Shown: positions 1 to 11,895 of the stretch, piece after piece | Layout of the letters: each line of letters opens with the position of its first letter | Position numbering within the stretch: position 1 is the first letter of the stretch | Origin: Xanthoparmelia taractica | Taxonomy: Eukaryota > Ascomycota > Lecanoromycetes > Lecanorales > Parmeliaceae | Direction: 5' to 3' | Assembly (NCBI GenBank): GCA_033085395.1 | Contig: JANQBS010000119.1 | Span: forward strand, 1-64,000 | DNA: 64,000 nucleotides | Position numbers and translations under genes: made by a program | Notes under the pieces: generated by a model | What the model was told of the DNA's origin: nothing | Seen by the model: only the letters and a program-made list of their open reading frames with translations | The model's database searches: none

Positions 1-2
1 TT

Positions 3-41
<39 letters not shown>

Positions 42-537
42 CAAAAACCTGGGAGGGATCTGGAAGGGAAGCCGTGTCAACGTTGAAACCTTCCTTCCAC
101 TCTGAAACGAAGCACACAACTGCAGGCGGTATAGTCCCACAGTTCCCAGTCACTTGGGAGTCCCTCTCAAAAACAGTCAATCGCTCAAGGTCCACTCCAA
201 AGCGCCTTGTTCTTTTCCTTGGTCCACAGCCGCATCCGGGAAAAAGCCTTCACTTAACACCTTCGCTGGGCCACTTCCCCGTACGTCCCACCCCATGACC
301 TGACTGTTCCCCTACAGCAAAAGAACAATACCAAGTATACTATGAAAACCGTGTTATAACCCTCTCTTGCCGCTGTTGCTGATCAGAGAATCCCAAACAG
401 ATCTTTATTGCGGCACTGTGTTCGACGATTCTGATGACTTCTACGAGATAACACTTCCATTCATCGACCTACCCTATGTACATACTATCCTTACATTTCA
501 CCCGTCATATTACTCGACAGACCTCACTGCCAAGAAC
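1..537. other. Upstream region of the CBM21 gene with a long C homopolymer
   Basis: No gene is supported here. Positions 4-38 are an uninterrupted run of 35 C, directly at the window edge. The rest is ordinary non-coding sequence that should hold the promoter and 5' leader of the following gene. An open frame can be drawn from 367, but it begins with TTG and the first credible ATG is at 538. Confidence 0.6.
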
Positions 538-2916
538 ATGCCTTACACACCACCTGCCAAATCTCCTGCTGCCTCAAGACCTGAAACACCAATCCTGAGC
601 CGCTCCAACTCATGCAACAACAGCCAGCCCCAAGATACATCCGGCCCGAGTCACAGATCGAGAGCTGAGTTGCCGCACTCGTCTTCCTCCAGGGCATACC
701 TCAACAAACACCGCCGAAGTCCTTCGGTCACCAAGCGGTCTGAATTGTTGACTCCCGACTCGACTCCGAAGGAGGGCAGGAGTCCGAATAGCGAGAATCA
801 AAAGAGCGAGGACATATCGGCTACGAAGATTCGTCAGTCTCCGGCAGATTCGCCCGCTGCCTCCTCAGAGCCTTCTCCGCCCGTCTCACCCCAGACATCC
901 AGCGATGACGACGTTGGTACAACGAGAGGGAGGAGCAGAGACGTATCGAATCTGGCTGAGCTGCAGGCTGCTATCAGAATAATCGAGCAGCATAGAGCAG
1001 GGTCTCCCGACACCGATGCAAGCGAGGCCACGAAAAATGCAAGACTGACCCTGGGTCTTCCATTACAACAGTTAGACCCGTCGAACAAGGAAAAGCCCTC
1101 CAAGCCTGTGCTTTCGCCTCGGTTGCGTCTGTCAGCTGAAGCCCGCAAGATTTCACACTCAAGGTCGACCACTGACACAAGCGCCTTCTTTGACTTTCCT
1201 CGAAATAAATTCGACTCGCCCGCACGAAGTCAATCTGAAAGTGATGGAGAGGATGAAGAAGATGATGAACTACGAATAAAGCCGTCACTGATTCGCAAGA
1301 AGTCTGGTGAGCTTGTACGGCCGGCTCTCAGGCCGTCGTCTATGAGAAGGAGGCCGTCGAGCATGCCCGGAACACCAACATACTCCAAAGCTGTACATTT
1401 CCAAGACAACAGCCTAGAGCATGTTCGTCATTTTCTGCAAGTTGACCGGCCAATTGCTGTCAGTGCTGGGTCTTCACCGGTCGATCCGTATGATGAAGAA
1501 AACGAGTTTCCCTTGGGCGATGACGAATCAAGCACACCGTCGCCTCCGTTCGAATGGGAGATCCGACTGACCAATTTCCCCCAAGTCAGCGTTGAGCGAG
1601 GCGTCCTACCAGTCCGGACTGAGAGGGTATACCTGTCACCAGACAGTAAAATTCTTGAAGGAGACGTGGTAGTGCGTAATCTCGCTTTCCGCAAGCTGGT
1701 CGTTGCACGCTTCACTCTCGACTACTGGAAGACGACTTCGGAAGTTGTAGCGGAGTACAACAATGACGTGCGCAAAAGGCAAGTAGCTCCCGACTGTGAC
1801 TTGTTCACTTTCCGTATCAAGCTCGAAGACCAGGCAAATCTCGAGAATAAGACGATGTTCTTTTGCATCAGGTACAGCGTCAATGGTCAGGATTACTGGG
1901 ACAACAACAACTCCATCAATTATCAAGTGGATTTCTCCAAGAAGTTCAAGCCTCAAAATGGCAAGAAAGGCACAAAGGCGCAGAGTTCTTGCCCGCTCAA
2001 CGCCTTGCCTCGCAGTAAGCCATCTGCAACCTTCTCTTCGCCAAGGCCGCGCAGCATGCCCTCCTTCGACGACTTCGCTGGTAGCGTGAATCCTTACGAG
2101 TTCTCTTCGTTTCCCCAACCCTCTGCGCTTGTCGGCGACTCTCCCATACGGTTCAAAAACAAACCCTCGGCGAGAGACATTGTCCCAGATGCGCCAGGAC
2201 GTCCGAAAGCCTCGGTAAACCAACAAGCGTTTGGCAACCGGTATGATTTTGGTGCTTCTTTGTCCGCAGCGATCCAGTCCGCTGGTACTTCTCTTGGTGA
2301 TAGAGGTGAGGTGCCATCGAGGAGTGATGCCAAGTCAAAGTCTAGCAATCAAGCCGGAAGCCCTCCGGTGGTCCAGGTCCAGCCATCTCCGGACGCCGGG
2401 AAGACCGTCAAAGGAAGCGAGGTTAGCCAGCAAAAGGGCGCAGATCTCCCAAAGCCCGTTGCTCTGACTGCTGAGAAGCCATCGCTCCAGTCACAGTCTT
2501 ACCACGAGCTTCTCGACAAATACTGCTTCGTACGTTCTGGAACTAACAAAGCGAGCAAGGCTGTTTTGAGCTAATGTATACTGCAGTTTGGGTCTGCGAA
2601 GCCCTCACCTCGGCCTGCCAAGTCTGGACCATCCCAGGTTGATGGTGCCCCTGATGTTTTACCGGAACCTGAAAAGGATTCTGGCAAGCGTTCGGGATCA
2701 GCTAGTCCCTCGGTCTCTGGGAATCATTCGCCACCTATGGCTGAAGGAAAGTCGTCAAAGATGTCAAGTCCCCAGTCCTCGAGATCATCGTCTCCTGTGA
2801 CCATGTCAGCCATTAGTTCGAGGACCGCTTCACCTGCGTCATTTCGATACCCATTCCATCAGACAATGCAAGGTGGACTTTTTGACACGCATACACCCAC
2901 TGCGATTCGTGGGTGA
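538..2916 (+). CDS. Protein phosphatase 1 regulatory subunit with CBM21 domain (Gac1/Pig family)
   Basis: This gene probably targets type 1 protein phosphatase to glycogen or glycogen synthase. Exons are 538-2529 and 2587-2916, giving about 773 residues; the 57-base intron starts GTACGT and ends TGCAG. Restoring it continues the frame into a Ser/Pro-rich tail. A CBM21 glycogen-binding module spans about residues 363-469 (from RVYLSP to QVDFSKK, with WDNNN near its end). Upstream, KAVHF at about residue 284 fits the RVxF docking motif for PP1, the order known in Gac1-type proteins. The rest is low complexity. The start at 538 gives MPYTPPAK, a Pro/Ser-rich beginning usual in this family; the longer frame from TTG at 367 is less likely. 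Family assignment is firm, but the exact orthologue among Gac1/Pig1/Pig2 is not decided. Confidence 0.85.
2530..2586 (+). other. Intron of the CBM21 gene
   Basis: Donor GTACGT at 2530, acceptor TGCAG ending at 2586, and a CTAAT branch-like element near 2570. Without removal the frame stops at 2572-2574. With removal it runs in phase 0 to 2916. Confidence 0.8.
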
Positions 2917-3241
2917 GCCTTATCCGGTCAGAGTGCCAGGGTGTACGAGGCTCTAGCAATATTGCTTATTAGGCCACGATTCGACGGAGGAGACATCTGT
3001 TCGAGATCATACACTATCGATTGCTATTGCAACTGATCGATTCGAGCAACCTTCGGGGGCTATTGATGGCAGCGAAGCAACTGCGAAGGGTGCGGGTACG
3101 CAATCCCAGATTGTTACGAGAATGAGAATGGGCATGATTCTTGTACTTTGAGCGTGGTGTTTTTTTTCATGCATTTCGCACGGCGTCGTCTGGGTAGGAG
3201 AGGATCTCTACTCATAGACCGTTTCTACTGCTGTCTTATTG

Positions 3242-3268
3242 CTTCTTCTTCTTCTTCTTCTTCTTCTC
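3242..3268 (+). repeat. CTT trinucleotide microsatellite
   Basis: About nine uninterrupted CTT units in the 3' flank of the CBM21 gene. Confidence 0.9.
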
Positions 3269-3431
3269 GTGCGCAAAGTGCTTTGAGGGGTGGAAAAGTC
3301 GTGCATTTGATCAAGCGGCGGCGTTTAGCTTTGTTCATAAGACCTACCACATTGGATGCATTGGGGGGCATGCCGTACAAACGGGTTGTACGTACACACA
3401 GCGGCTGAGGGAGCCTTAGATGAGAAATATC

Positions 3432-3434
<3 letters not shown>

Positions 3435-3467
<33 letters not shown>
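3435..3467 (+). repeat. GA dinucleotide microsatellite
   Basis: About sixteen uninterrupted AG units between the CBM21 gene and the decarboxylase gene. Confidence 0.9.
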
Positions 3468-3470
<3 letters not shown>

Positions 3471-3699
3471 GTTGATGTGGGATTCGTCTCTGCCCTATCT
3501 ATATAGAATCAACAAACATATTCATCTTCACCGGAGAGAGAGAGCCGAATATTCGATAAGTGACGTCTCCGATTGACCGTTTCTGGCGCTGTAGCTTTTT
3601 TGATGCTCCGCACGCATACTAATTGATATACATATTTGTCAAACAATTGGTCCCTTGAACCTTTCCAACATTCACCTTCCACCATCATTTGCTCCTATT

Positions 3700-3815
3700 A
3701 CTTCCTTCCTTCCTTCCTTTCTTCCTTCTTTCCTTCCTACCTACACTACACTACACTACACTACTCTCTCCCCTCCTCTTGTCTTGTCCTCTCCTCTTCT
3801 GTCCTGTCCTGTCCC
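3700..3815 (+). repeat. Pyrimidine-rich compound repeat (TTCC, CTACA, CCTGT)
   Basis: Three simple motifs follow one another: CTTCCTTCC-type repeats, five CTACA units at about 3741-3764, then CTCTCC/CCTGT units. One strand is almost all pyrimidine. Confidence 0.8.
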
Positions 3816-4413
3816 GTTCAAAGTCTGTATACGGCAAGCGCGTGCGCAGTCGCCAAGGCCGCATCCAGTGTATTCACAACAGCTTGCCTCCTCCTCCTGA
3901 CAACCCTGGCATTTCTTTTCTTTTCCTTTCTTTCGAAATTCGAAACGAGTGTTGATTGAGAAAGTAAGATGGATGGATGGATCAATCGGCAATAAATGCC
4001 CTGCGTGGTATGTAGAGGCCTACCTACGTTACATACTTCGTAGTCGAGTTGATTGGGGCTGGGAGGGAAGGGAAGGGAAGGGGAGCCTGCAGCTGAAGAA
4101 GGTTCAGTTTTGAGCTGCGTTGAAGCGATTTTACGGAGTATGTATTTTGATTGCTGGCTGCGGTGGAAATGACGTCGTGGGCGGAAACATTGGGTTCCGT
4201 GCGTGACTGGTTGTTGCGCGCGAATGGGTATGAAGATGAGATGAGATGCGGATGATGATGTTATGATGATGAAGATGAAGCGCTTATGCAAACTTGCGGG
4301 CCGATGCGGCCGACGGAGCAAACAAAAAGCAAAAAGATATCGCATTTTGGTCGATATGGTTCCAAGCCGAACTTTGGGGGCTTTACATACATAACTTACC
4401 TTCAATCTCAGGA

Positions 4414-5198
4414 ATGGCTGCACCGGCTCCGGACTCCGATTTTGCGAAAGATCTCAAGGATCTGCATCTCGTGTATGATTATAATGTCCAGGACGCCCAC
4501 GGCAATCCGGACAAGTGGCGCTACGAGATTTGGTTCTTCAGCGAAGTTTGTGAAATTTCTCTCTTTCTACCTTCCGGTTCCTGCCTGTTTGTAGTAGGGT
4601 TGCGTGGGAACGCTGATTGATTTTGATCCTCATTCTTTCAACATAGGACCGCGTCGTGTATAAGATCCACGGTGGTCCAATGGCAGGCCGGACCAATTTC
4701 CAGACGTGTCGCTTTCAATGCATCAGGCCGGGCGAGCTGTGGCAGTGCAATTGGCTTGAAGGTACGTATGATCCCGGCGGCGGGCGTCCGGAGGGACGAA
4801 CCACCCATTTGTCGCAGCCACTGGTTGACGGGAGCATTTACCCGTAGAAACGGGGAGTGTCGTATCGCTTGTCTACGACATCCCCGAGAAACGAATAACG
4901 ACAATGCTCGCTTTCTCCAAAGGTATGATGGTTGTCGGTTCGCTTCTTTTCCTTTGAGCAAAACAAGCAAGCAAACCAGGTAGATGCTGACGAGGCCGAT
5001 TTTGAAGGCCATTGGGAAAATGCGGATGCAGCACATGGGGATAAACGGAATGCGGCAGATTTCGAGAGGTGGCGCGGTTTGGCGAGGATTGGTATTCAGA
5101 CGGATAGGCATATGCTTGCTAAACAGGCTGATATCGTGGATGTCTTTAGGGGCAAGGGGGACTTGGAGCCGATTGAGCAGTCGTGGCCCACTTTGTAG
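4414..5198 (+). CDS. Phenolic acid decarboxylase
   Basis: Non-oxidative decarboxylase of hydroxycinnamic acids such as ferulic and p-coumaric acid, giving vinyl phenols. It is cofactor-free and probably cytosolic. Exons 4414-4545, 4647-4761, 4848-4922 and 5008-5198 join in phase to 170 residues, the usual family length. Recognisable stretches are LHLVYDYN (residues 17-24), GGPMAGR (53-59), RPGELWQCNWLEETG (71-85), then the VSLVYDIPEKR and ERWRGLARIG regions. By comparison with bacterial enzymes, Y21, Y23, R59 and E82 would be the active-site tyrosines, arginine and glutamate. The last intron's acceptor (GAAG at 5007) was chosen because it restores the GHWE sequence of the family. No signal peptide is seen. 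An NmrA-like oxidoreductase follows in the same direction. Confidence 0.85.
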
Positions 5199-5881
5199 GA
5201 AGGTCAACAGTTCATAAGAGGTCCCTGGCGTAGTTTTCAGTGAAAAGTAGATATCTGCAAAGAAGATTCACGGTGCTTGTCCTGTAAACCCCACTAGGGC
5301 TCTTGGACAGGCCGCGTATGGGAATTGGATGGCCCATTTTAGTTTACAGGGGAACCATTTCAGTCTGTGTATTAGAACAATCTGGATTAGCGAACAACTC
5401 TGTTAGTATGAAATCTGCAAAACTTCGGCGGAGGGAGATGTGGACATCGCTCTGGTTTTGGAGTGGTCAGGGAAGCTCGGGATGTAGCGAGTATGAGGAC
5501 CATAATTGAGAGAACTAGCTATTCATGTCCAGTTGTTGTAGACTGCAGGTGAATAGAGAATCTCCTGAGCACCGCCCTAGCGACGCGCGACATAGGTTAT
5601 CGAAGCGCGAAGGAACTCCTAGCTAGGTATACTTTAATGGTTTTGTCTTCGTTATTTTGGAACCGGACAATTTTTTCGCCCGATACCGAAAACGCCGAGC
5701 TTAAAGCCGGCTACCGTTAGTTGGACATATAAGTACCTCCAAAGGTATAAATACACAAAGTATTCAACACAAGTCTGCAACTCTTTCGTTAACAAGACTT
5801 AAGCCAATCACCCCAAGTCCTTGGTCTTATTTTGTCGTCTATCTTCAATCCGCACAACCGCAATTCAACCAGTCTTCTCCA
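5199..5881. other. Spacer between decarboxylase and NmrA-like gene
   Basis: No gene is visible. The distal half should be the promoter of the NmrA-like gene and carries a TATA-like element (see 5746). Confidence 0.6.
5746..5753 (+). promoter_or_regulatory. TATA-like box upstream of the NmrA-like gene
   Basis: TATAAATA lies about 130 bases before the ATG at 5882, followed by a CA-rich stretch that could serve as leader. Assigned from sequence and position only. Confidence 0.45.
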
Positions 5882-7032
5882 ATGGCAACCTCAAACCACA
5901 TCACCAAGGTTGCTATCGTTGGCGTACGTGGAATTATGCTATCCACTGCTTCGCCTGCAAATCATCGACTAACAACCGTAGGCTGGTGGCAATAGCGGCA
6001 GATTCATGGCTGAAGCTTTGCTCAAGACTGGCAAGCACACCATCACGGCAATAACGCGGGTCGACAGCCAGAGCAAGTTGCCAGAAGGCGTGATTGCTAA
6101 GAAGGTCGATTATGACAAGCCACAGACACTCGTTGAGGCACTCAGAGGCCAAGATGCGCTGGTCATCACTCTGAGTGGCCACACTCCAAAAGAGACCGAA
6201 ATGCAGCTCATCAACGCCGCGGGTGAGGCAGGTGTGGGGTGGATCCTGCCGAACGAATGGTCCCCAGACACCGCGAACGAGGCATTAATCAAAGACGTGT
6301 TCATTTTCCACTCAAAGGGTGAGCAATCTCATCGTATATGCATCAAATGAAACACTCGCCGACCACAGATTGTTGTGCTTGCAGCGGCCACTCGCAAGGC
6401 CATTGCAGATCTTGGTAAGAGTTCTTACATCGCTGTATCTACCGGCTTCTGGTATGAGTGGAGTCTGGCCGTTCCTGCGGGCTTTGGCATCGACTTTGCC
6501 AACCGCACCGTCACTCTCTTCGATGAGGGCGAGACCAAAATCTCTACCTCGACGTGGCCACAGGTACGCCTACAATCGTCAAACTCTTTCTTAACATGCG
6601 ACTGACTCTTGCCAGGTCGGTCGTGCTGTCGCGGCTCTTCTCAGTCTGCCCATCAAGCCCGAAGGCTCGAACACAGAAGCCTGCCTTGAAAGCTTTAAGA
6701 ACAAGGTAGTTTATGTGAGCTCCTTCACTGTCAGCCAGAAAGATATGTTGGAGTCGGCTCTTCGCGTGACTGGTACCAAGGAAGACGACTGGATCATCAC
6801 AAAAGAGCCAGCTCAGGAGCGCTACTCGAGCGGTATCAAGGAAATGCAAGAAGGCAAGCGCATTGGTTTTGCCAAAATGATGTATACCCGAGTCTTCTAT
6901 CCCGACGGTAGTGGTGACGTCGAGCATAACAGGGGCACACTCAATACCATACTCGGCCTGCCCAAGGAGGACATTGACGAAGCGACCAAGGTTGCGATCG
7001 AGCGCTCGAAGTCTTCCACCTGGGGTGGATAA
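5882..7032 (+). CDS. NmrA-like NAD(P)-binding oxidoreductase
   Basis: A Rossmann-fold protein of the NmrA/isoflavone reductase-like group of atypical short-chain dehydrogenases; substrate unknown. Exons 5882-5923, 5982-6318, 6385-6563 and 6616-7032 join to 324 residues. The N-terminus KVAIVG-AGGNSGRF is the dinucleotide-binding glycine-rich loop, and the first intron falls exactly inside it. A stretch around STGFWYEWSL lies mid-protein. The very short first exon (14 codons) makes the start easy to miss. Members act as redox sensors, as regulators or as reductases; the sequence here does not decide. The upstream phenolic acid decarboxylase in the same orientation is suggestive but is no proof of a shared pathway. 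Confidence 0.8.
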
Positions 7033-8362
7033 AACATGTGTTCGTAAGAGAAGGTTCCCTTTGTCGGTCATGAAAGATGTTCTTTAGTAGACAGCTTTAG
7101 CAATAGAATAAGCCACGCCACGATTACTTTGGAAGTATGATCAGGCCGACAAGAAAAGAACTAGAAGTACGATCTCTTTGGACTCCCATGATTCGAGTAT
7201 CATTCACCTGACTGTGATAGAGAGAGCACTGCCATCTATTTAAGTGACAACGTATATGACGCTCCGCTCTCCGACAGCTTTGACTGTTTTGACATGGCTT
7301 TTAGGAACCACTCACCACATCACGCTCCTTGGTAGGGCGGTGGGTTCAACAAACGCGAGATTAATACGCTCGGGTAAGTGTTGATGTGATCCTATTACAT
7401 GTATTATGTTCGATTGCTAATGGGCGCTGCTACAATGGTGTTGCTTGGTTTTGTCCATTTTCTGCATGTACTATGAGCGTAGCGAATAGTGGGGCCACGG
7501 TTAGCTTACATCCACTGTTGAGCGGGGTTGCCTAGCCAACACGAGTTAGCTGAGTCTTAGCCAGGAGTACCTTTATAGATATCGGGCCAACATTGCTTCT
7601 AGATCTATCAGTCATCCTTCCTCCCACCTCTAGAACGCACCATCGTTGATTTTCGATTTCATTTCACACAGTAGAACTTGGAGTGGAGTTACAAGCGGGC
7701 GGACGTTTCCCGTGCGCGGAGAGGGGATTAGAGGACGGGATAAGGGGTGGGAAGCTGCGCAACCGCGCCTTGGAAGGGGGGAGCGAATAGCAGATATCGC
7801 GTCAGCGCAAACACTATGGAAACAGTACTACAAGGATCGTCACGGAATCAACTGTTGCACAGTAGTCCGAAGCCAACCGAAGGGTTGAGACGAAGCCGCA
7901 CGAGATATGTGGGCGAGCTGAACATTGGCCGAGAGCCACAAAGTTGACGAGCCATGCTCGAACTGCTTGGGCTGAGGCTATAAAGTGAACGAGGAGCTGA
8001 CGAGGGCGCAATGCCACAGCAAAGAACGCATGATGGCTAGGGTTGGATTAGCTGGATCTTCGTGATGCTCGTATCACGCTCACACTATCCACTGATTTAT
8101 CTGCTGTCAACAGCGATTCGGGATCAGGTAAAGAATCTATGGGTTACATTCAACAGATACTATAGACTGGTCTATAATCCGTCGCTACATTGAGGATGTG
8201 AGGGATACTCAATATTGGTCTAATCCTAATTAGATTAGACTAGAGTTCAATTAGTTTGTATCACTCTTTCCAGCTCAATTTGAATCTCAGCGCTTCACAA
8301 TGCCCGACTCCTTCGTTGACAGCATAGGACACTGAAGCAACTCCAAGGATAAAAGCTCCAAT
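7033..8362. other. Long spacer, no gene seen
   Basis: About 1.3 kb. Open frames around 7646-8017 overlap on both strands, lack recognisable domains and show no splice structure. The stretch 8080-8260 is AT-rich with many TA steps (ATTAGATTAGACTAGAG near 8231), a RIP-like look. The leader of the ankyrin gene should lie just before 8363. Confidence 0.5.
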
Positions 8363-10773
8363 ATGGATCCGCTTAGTGTCATAGCCAACCTGGTCCGCGT
8401 GATCGATGGAGCCTTGCAAATCACCACTGCTCTGGTCGAGTACGCTCGAGACACCAAGAATCCATCTTCCGTTAAGCAAATACTGACTGAAGAAACTCTC
8501 TTCTTGTCGAAGCTCTTACAGCGACTTCGGGACCGTGCCCAGACGGCGCGCCATGACGAGACCTGGCTCGCTGACCACAAGGATACCGTGAGACCATTTG
8601 AGACTGCATACGATGACCTCGCCATGACGCTCGAATTTGACGCTGTTACTGGCAACATAAAAGAGGAAAGCAAATTGAGAGCCGTTCGTACGATGGTCAG
8701 ATGGTCCTTTTCCAAGTCAGAAGTCTACTCACTTGCAATCTTCTGTCTCATCCTGATAAGCGAAAGCCACTTTTGTCTCTGCTAGATGGTTTGGATCTCA
8801 TTCAGACCGGCTTCTACTCCAAGGGCAAACCAATGACAAGAGAAAAGACGGAAGCTTTGATAGATGCATGCATCGGGACAGAGACGGCTACCCTATTCGA
8901 CAGTGCGCTAGAAATTGAGCATTCAGATACCTCATACACCATAAGTTCGGGAACCACTACAGGAAGTGAGACTGACACTTTGATCGGCGATCGAGCTAAG
9001 GATGAAGAGGTTTGGGAGGCCAAAATCAAAAACAGCAGGATTCCCGAAGTCACAGCTCTCCATTTGGCTGCTTCAATGGGGCTTGCAAAGATAGCGTCCT
9101 TGCTATTAAAAGAGACTACGAATATCGACGCGGTTGATGAAACTGGAAAGACGGCTCTCGCATTGGCTCTGGAAAGGGGTTTTGAAAAAGCTGTTGAATT
9201 CCTCCTCAACAGCGGTGCGTGCGTTGATTTGCGGCATAACCATGGACGAGGAGTGCTCTTACTTATAACAGAGCGTGGATGGTACAATGCTGGCAATACC
9301 ATTGTGGAAAATGCTCGTCTTACAGCCGAGGAAGAATCGTCTGGCCGGGCACAAGATCGTATATATTTCCTCCTTGCTGCGTACGAAAACGATATTGGCG
9401 AGTCGACGCGCCTTGTGGTCAGGGATGAGCTGCAACTGAAATCCATGGATCGCGACATCAGTGCAGCAGCCTTATTTCTTGCCGTTGAAAAAGGATTTGT
9501 CAAGATGGTGGAGACTCTCTTAGCCTTCGGCATCGACGTAAACTCCAAAGACGATCTCGGGCAGACAGCTTTGCATCGTGCTACCCGTTGTAAAGACGAG
9601 AAAATAGTAAGATTATTGCTAAAGAATGGGGCCGATGTCGAGTGCAAGGACGACGATCATCGTACGCCTTGGAGTGCGAATTTGCGATGCAATAACCCAG
9701 GTATCCTGCAAATTCTGCTGGACGCTGGTGCCAATCCGAGTACTTGCGGACAGCAAGGAGTAAGTGAGCTCTATACAGCAGCGAAAGACGGAGACATCGA
9801 AATCGTCAAATATATGCTCAAGAGCGGTACCAACTCGTCTATCCAGACCCAGTACGGATGGGCGCCTCTAAATTGGGCGGCCTCTTATGGGCATGTTGAT
9901 TGTGTCAAGCTGTTACTCGAAGCTGGTGCGGAGCCTAATGCCGTCTCCGATCAAAGAGTGACGCCGCTTGATCTAGCCACGCAGGCGGACCAAAGCATCG
10001 TGATTGACGTATTACACCAGGTAGGCGCGAACTTGTACCAAGATACAGAAGCCGCGGCCGAGGACAAAGTCAACGAATTAGAGAAAGACAGGGAGTGGGT
10101 TTCGATCAATCCGCCAGACCAAGATAACATACGCGTAACATCTTTGGACGAAGGCAAGCTCGATCCTGACGTGGAAAAGCTGTGCCTATGTTACGATAAG
10201 CCTCTGGCACGTACACTGTTAAATCCTGCTGCTGTTGGGCGATATGTGTATCCGAGCGGCACCACTGGCGCTGTGAATGATATCTACGAGGTTTCAGATT
10301 TCCTCGAGTCATCGTCCTCCGCAATTAACGTCAGGCGTTCCAAGACTCTTGCTGAAATGTGGGAGTACTCACGCTTCGATAGCCATTTCGACGCAGATGA
10401 CATGTTGTACGAAGTCGTCAAGAGCAAAGCTGACTACCAAGAATTCGAGCTGTCCGGCCAGCAGCAAGACCCCTTCGCTGGTACCATGACGATGCATAAA
10501 GACTGGACGGGCGGGTGGAGAGTACGTCATAATATAGAAGGCAATTCGAAGCCTTATCTCCTCCGCACAACACCCGAATGGTCTAAAAACAAGGAAGAGG
10601 ACAGTCGTTGGATGCTTGAGGATGGTATCTTGCAGGCCAGGAGCGGATGGAATGATGCCACGCCATGGATCTGCATTGAGCTGAGCACTAATCGCCAGAT
10701 GCAGGATTTGATTGTTACTTGCTGGATTGTCAAATTGTGGTCGGAGACGGCGGCGTTGCAGAGGCGTGATTAA
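8363..10773 (+). CDS. Ankyrin-repeat protein with STAND-type fungal N-terminal domain; frame broken near 8735
   Basis: The first frame (from ATG 8363) reads MDPLSVIANLVRVIDGALQ, a form of the helical N-terminal domain found on fungal STAND/NLR-like proteins. It ends in the usual W-x-F-x-K-x-EV motif (8702-8725) and then runs into a stop at 8783-8785. The conserved sequence resumes in another frame (LLSHPDKRKPLLSLL), so net two bases must be skipped. About eight ankyrin repeats follow, from about 9050 to 10050 (TALHLAAS, KTALALAL, QTALHRAT, APLNWAAS), then a C-terminal part of about 240 residues without recognised domains. No NACHT or NB-ARC domain lies between. A 98-base intron (8688-8785, GTACGA to CTAG) would restore the frame but delete the conserved W-x-F motif. 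The alternative is a small insertion and a pseudogene. Such proteins are linked to self/non-self recognition in fungi; that role here is inference. Confidence 0.65.
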
Positions 10774-11895
10774 TGAATGACCAGCTGGTTGAAGGGGTTG
10801 AGTCTCTTTGTTATATGGAGGGAGGATAATCGTGCACTACATGGTTTCATGCTTAACGACGAATGATGATCTGTACAATCAGAACGTATGTCGAATGCAG
10901 ATGAGATATGACAATCTACTTCTTCAAATTGCATGTCGGAGGATCCCAACCCCTTGACAATGTGGATCAGTCAATGTCCTTCTAAGCTAAGCTGCTTGAG
11001 ACGGTTTCAGAAGAGCCAGACTCGGCAGAGAGGCTATAAGCTTAGCAGTTTTTTCCATATTCTTTGGTTATATTACCAAAGATGTGTTTAGGCAATCAAC
11101 GCGCAAGAAGCATTTCGCAGCACTTAAAATGCCGTGCCAGCTCTTTCTACTTGTCTACCTTTTCGACTGGATATAATATACCAGTGATCATGCATGATTC
11201 AGGTATGCTGCCCTCAGATTCCCGATACCGTAGATAGGATGGCAGGGGCACATTTTAGCGTTGACATGGCCCCAACATACGACTGCTGTCGTCATTGGGT
11301 AATGGGTGCCCAATGAAGATTCGCTACGGCGTCGCATATGGAGATGATGTCAAATTGGTCTGGATTGATGATGGCGAACGAGGTGGCGGCTTTTAAGATA
11401 AGAAACTTACCTCGTTGGAAACGGTATGATATGGTATGAAATGTATTATCTGTATCTCCTTCGATGATGGCCGCTATGTGCTTATGTATGTCTAAGATCT
11501 CGGTCTCCCAACATGGGCTTCTTGTACACTCTTTGCAAATAGGGATGGTTAGATTAGGTATGGCTGGCTTAGGGGTGGTGGGAGCTCCTGATATATTGTT
11601 TAAGGGTTTTGTAGTAGTTACTGACGCTATAGGTACTTGACATGTAAACTATCGTTTAAAGCTAACTATCTATTCGAATATGTTCTGGACTTCTTATAAA
11701 CCCCTATATTCATCGTATATCTAACCTTGATAGAATACGAGAATATAAGATTATAGAGCTACTACTACAGTAATAGCTTAGAAAACGAAGATTCATGGTA
11801 ATATGGTGAGTGCTGAAGCCTCCATATCGCTGTAGCGAACACAGACGGTGAACAGGCGTAGTCAAGAGATACTTGTTCCATCTAACCGGTTTCAA
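10774..11895. other. Spacer with AT-rich, RIP-like patch
   Basis: No gene seen. Positions about 11580-11780 are strongly AT-rich with many TA steps and short CTA/TAG motifs, unlike neighbouring DNA. This is consistent with an old repeat mutated by repeat-induced point mutation, but no element can be named. Confidence 0.5.

Larger units (their letters stand above)
2917..4413. other. Non-coding spacer rich in microsatellites
   Basis: About 1.5 kb with no supportable gene. It contains a CTT run (about 3242-3268), a GA run (3435-3467), TTCC-type pyrimidine repeats (about 3700-3740) followed by CTACA repeats (3741-3764), and CCTGT/CCTCT tracts to about 3815. The long open frames over this region are products of the simple repeats. 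Its right part should contain the promoter and leader of the decarboxylase gene. Confidence 0.6.

Noticed and set aside
3148..3992. Several open frames of 80-110 codons on both strands
   Set aside because: They are created by CTT, TTCC, CTACA and CCTGT simple repeats and have no domain or splice support.
7646..8017. Overlapping frames on both strands upstream of the ankyrin gene
   Set aside because: No recognisable content, no credible leader, and they overlap each other antisense.
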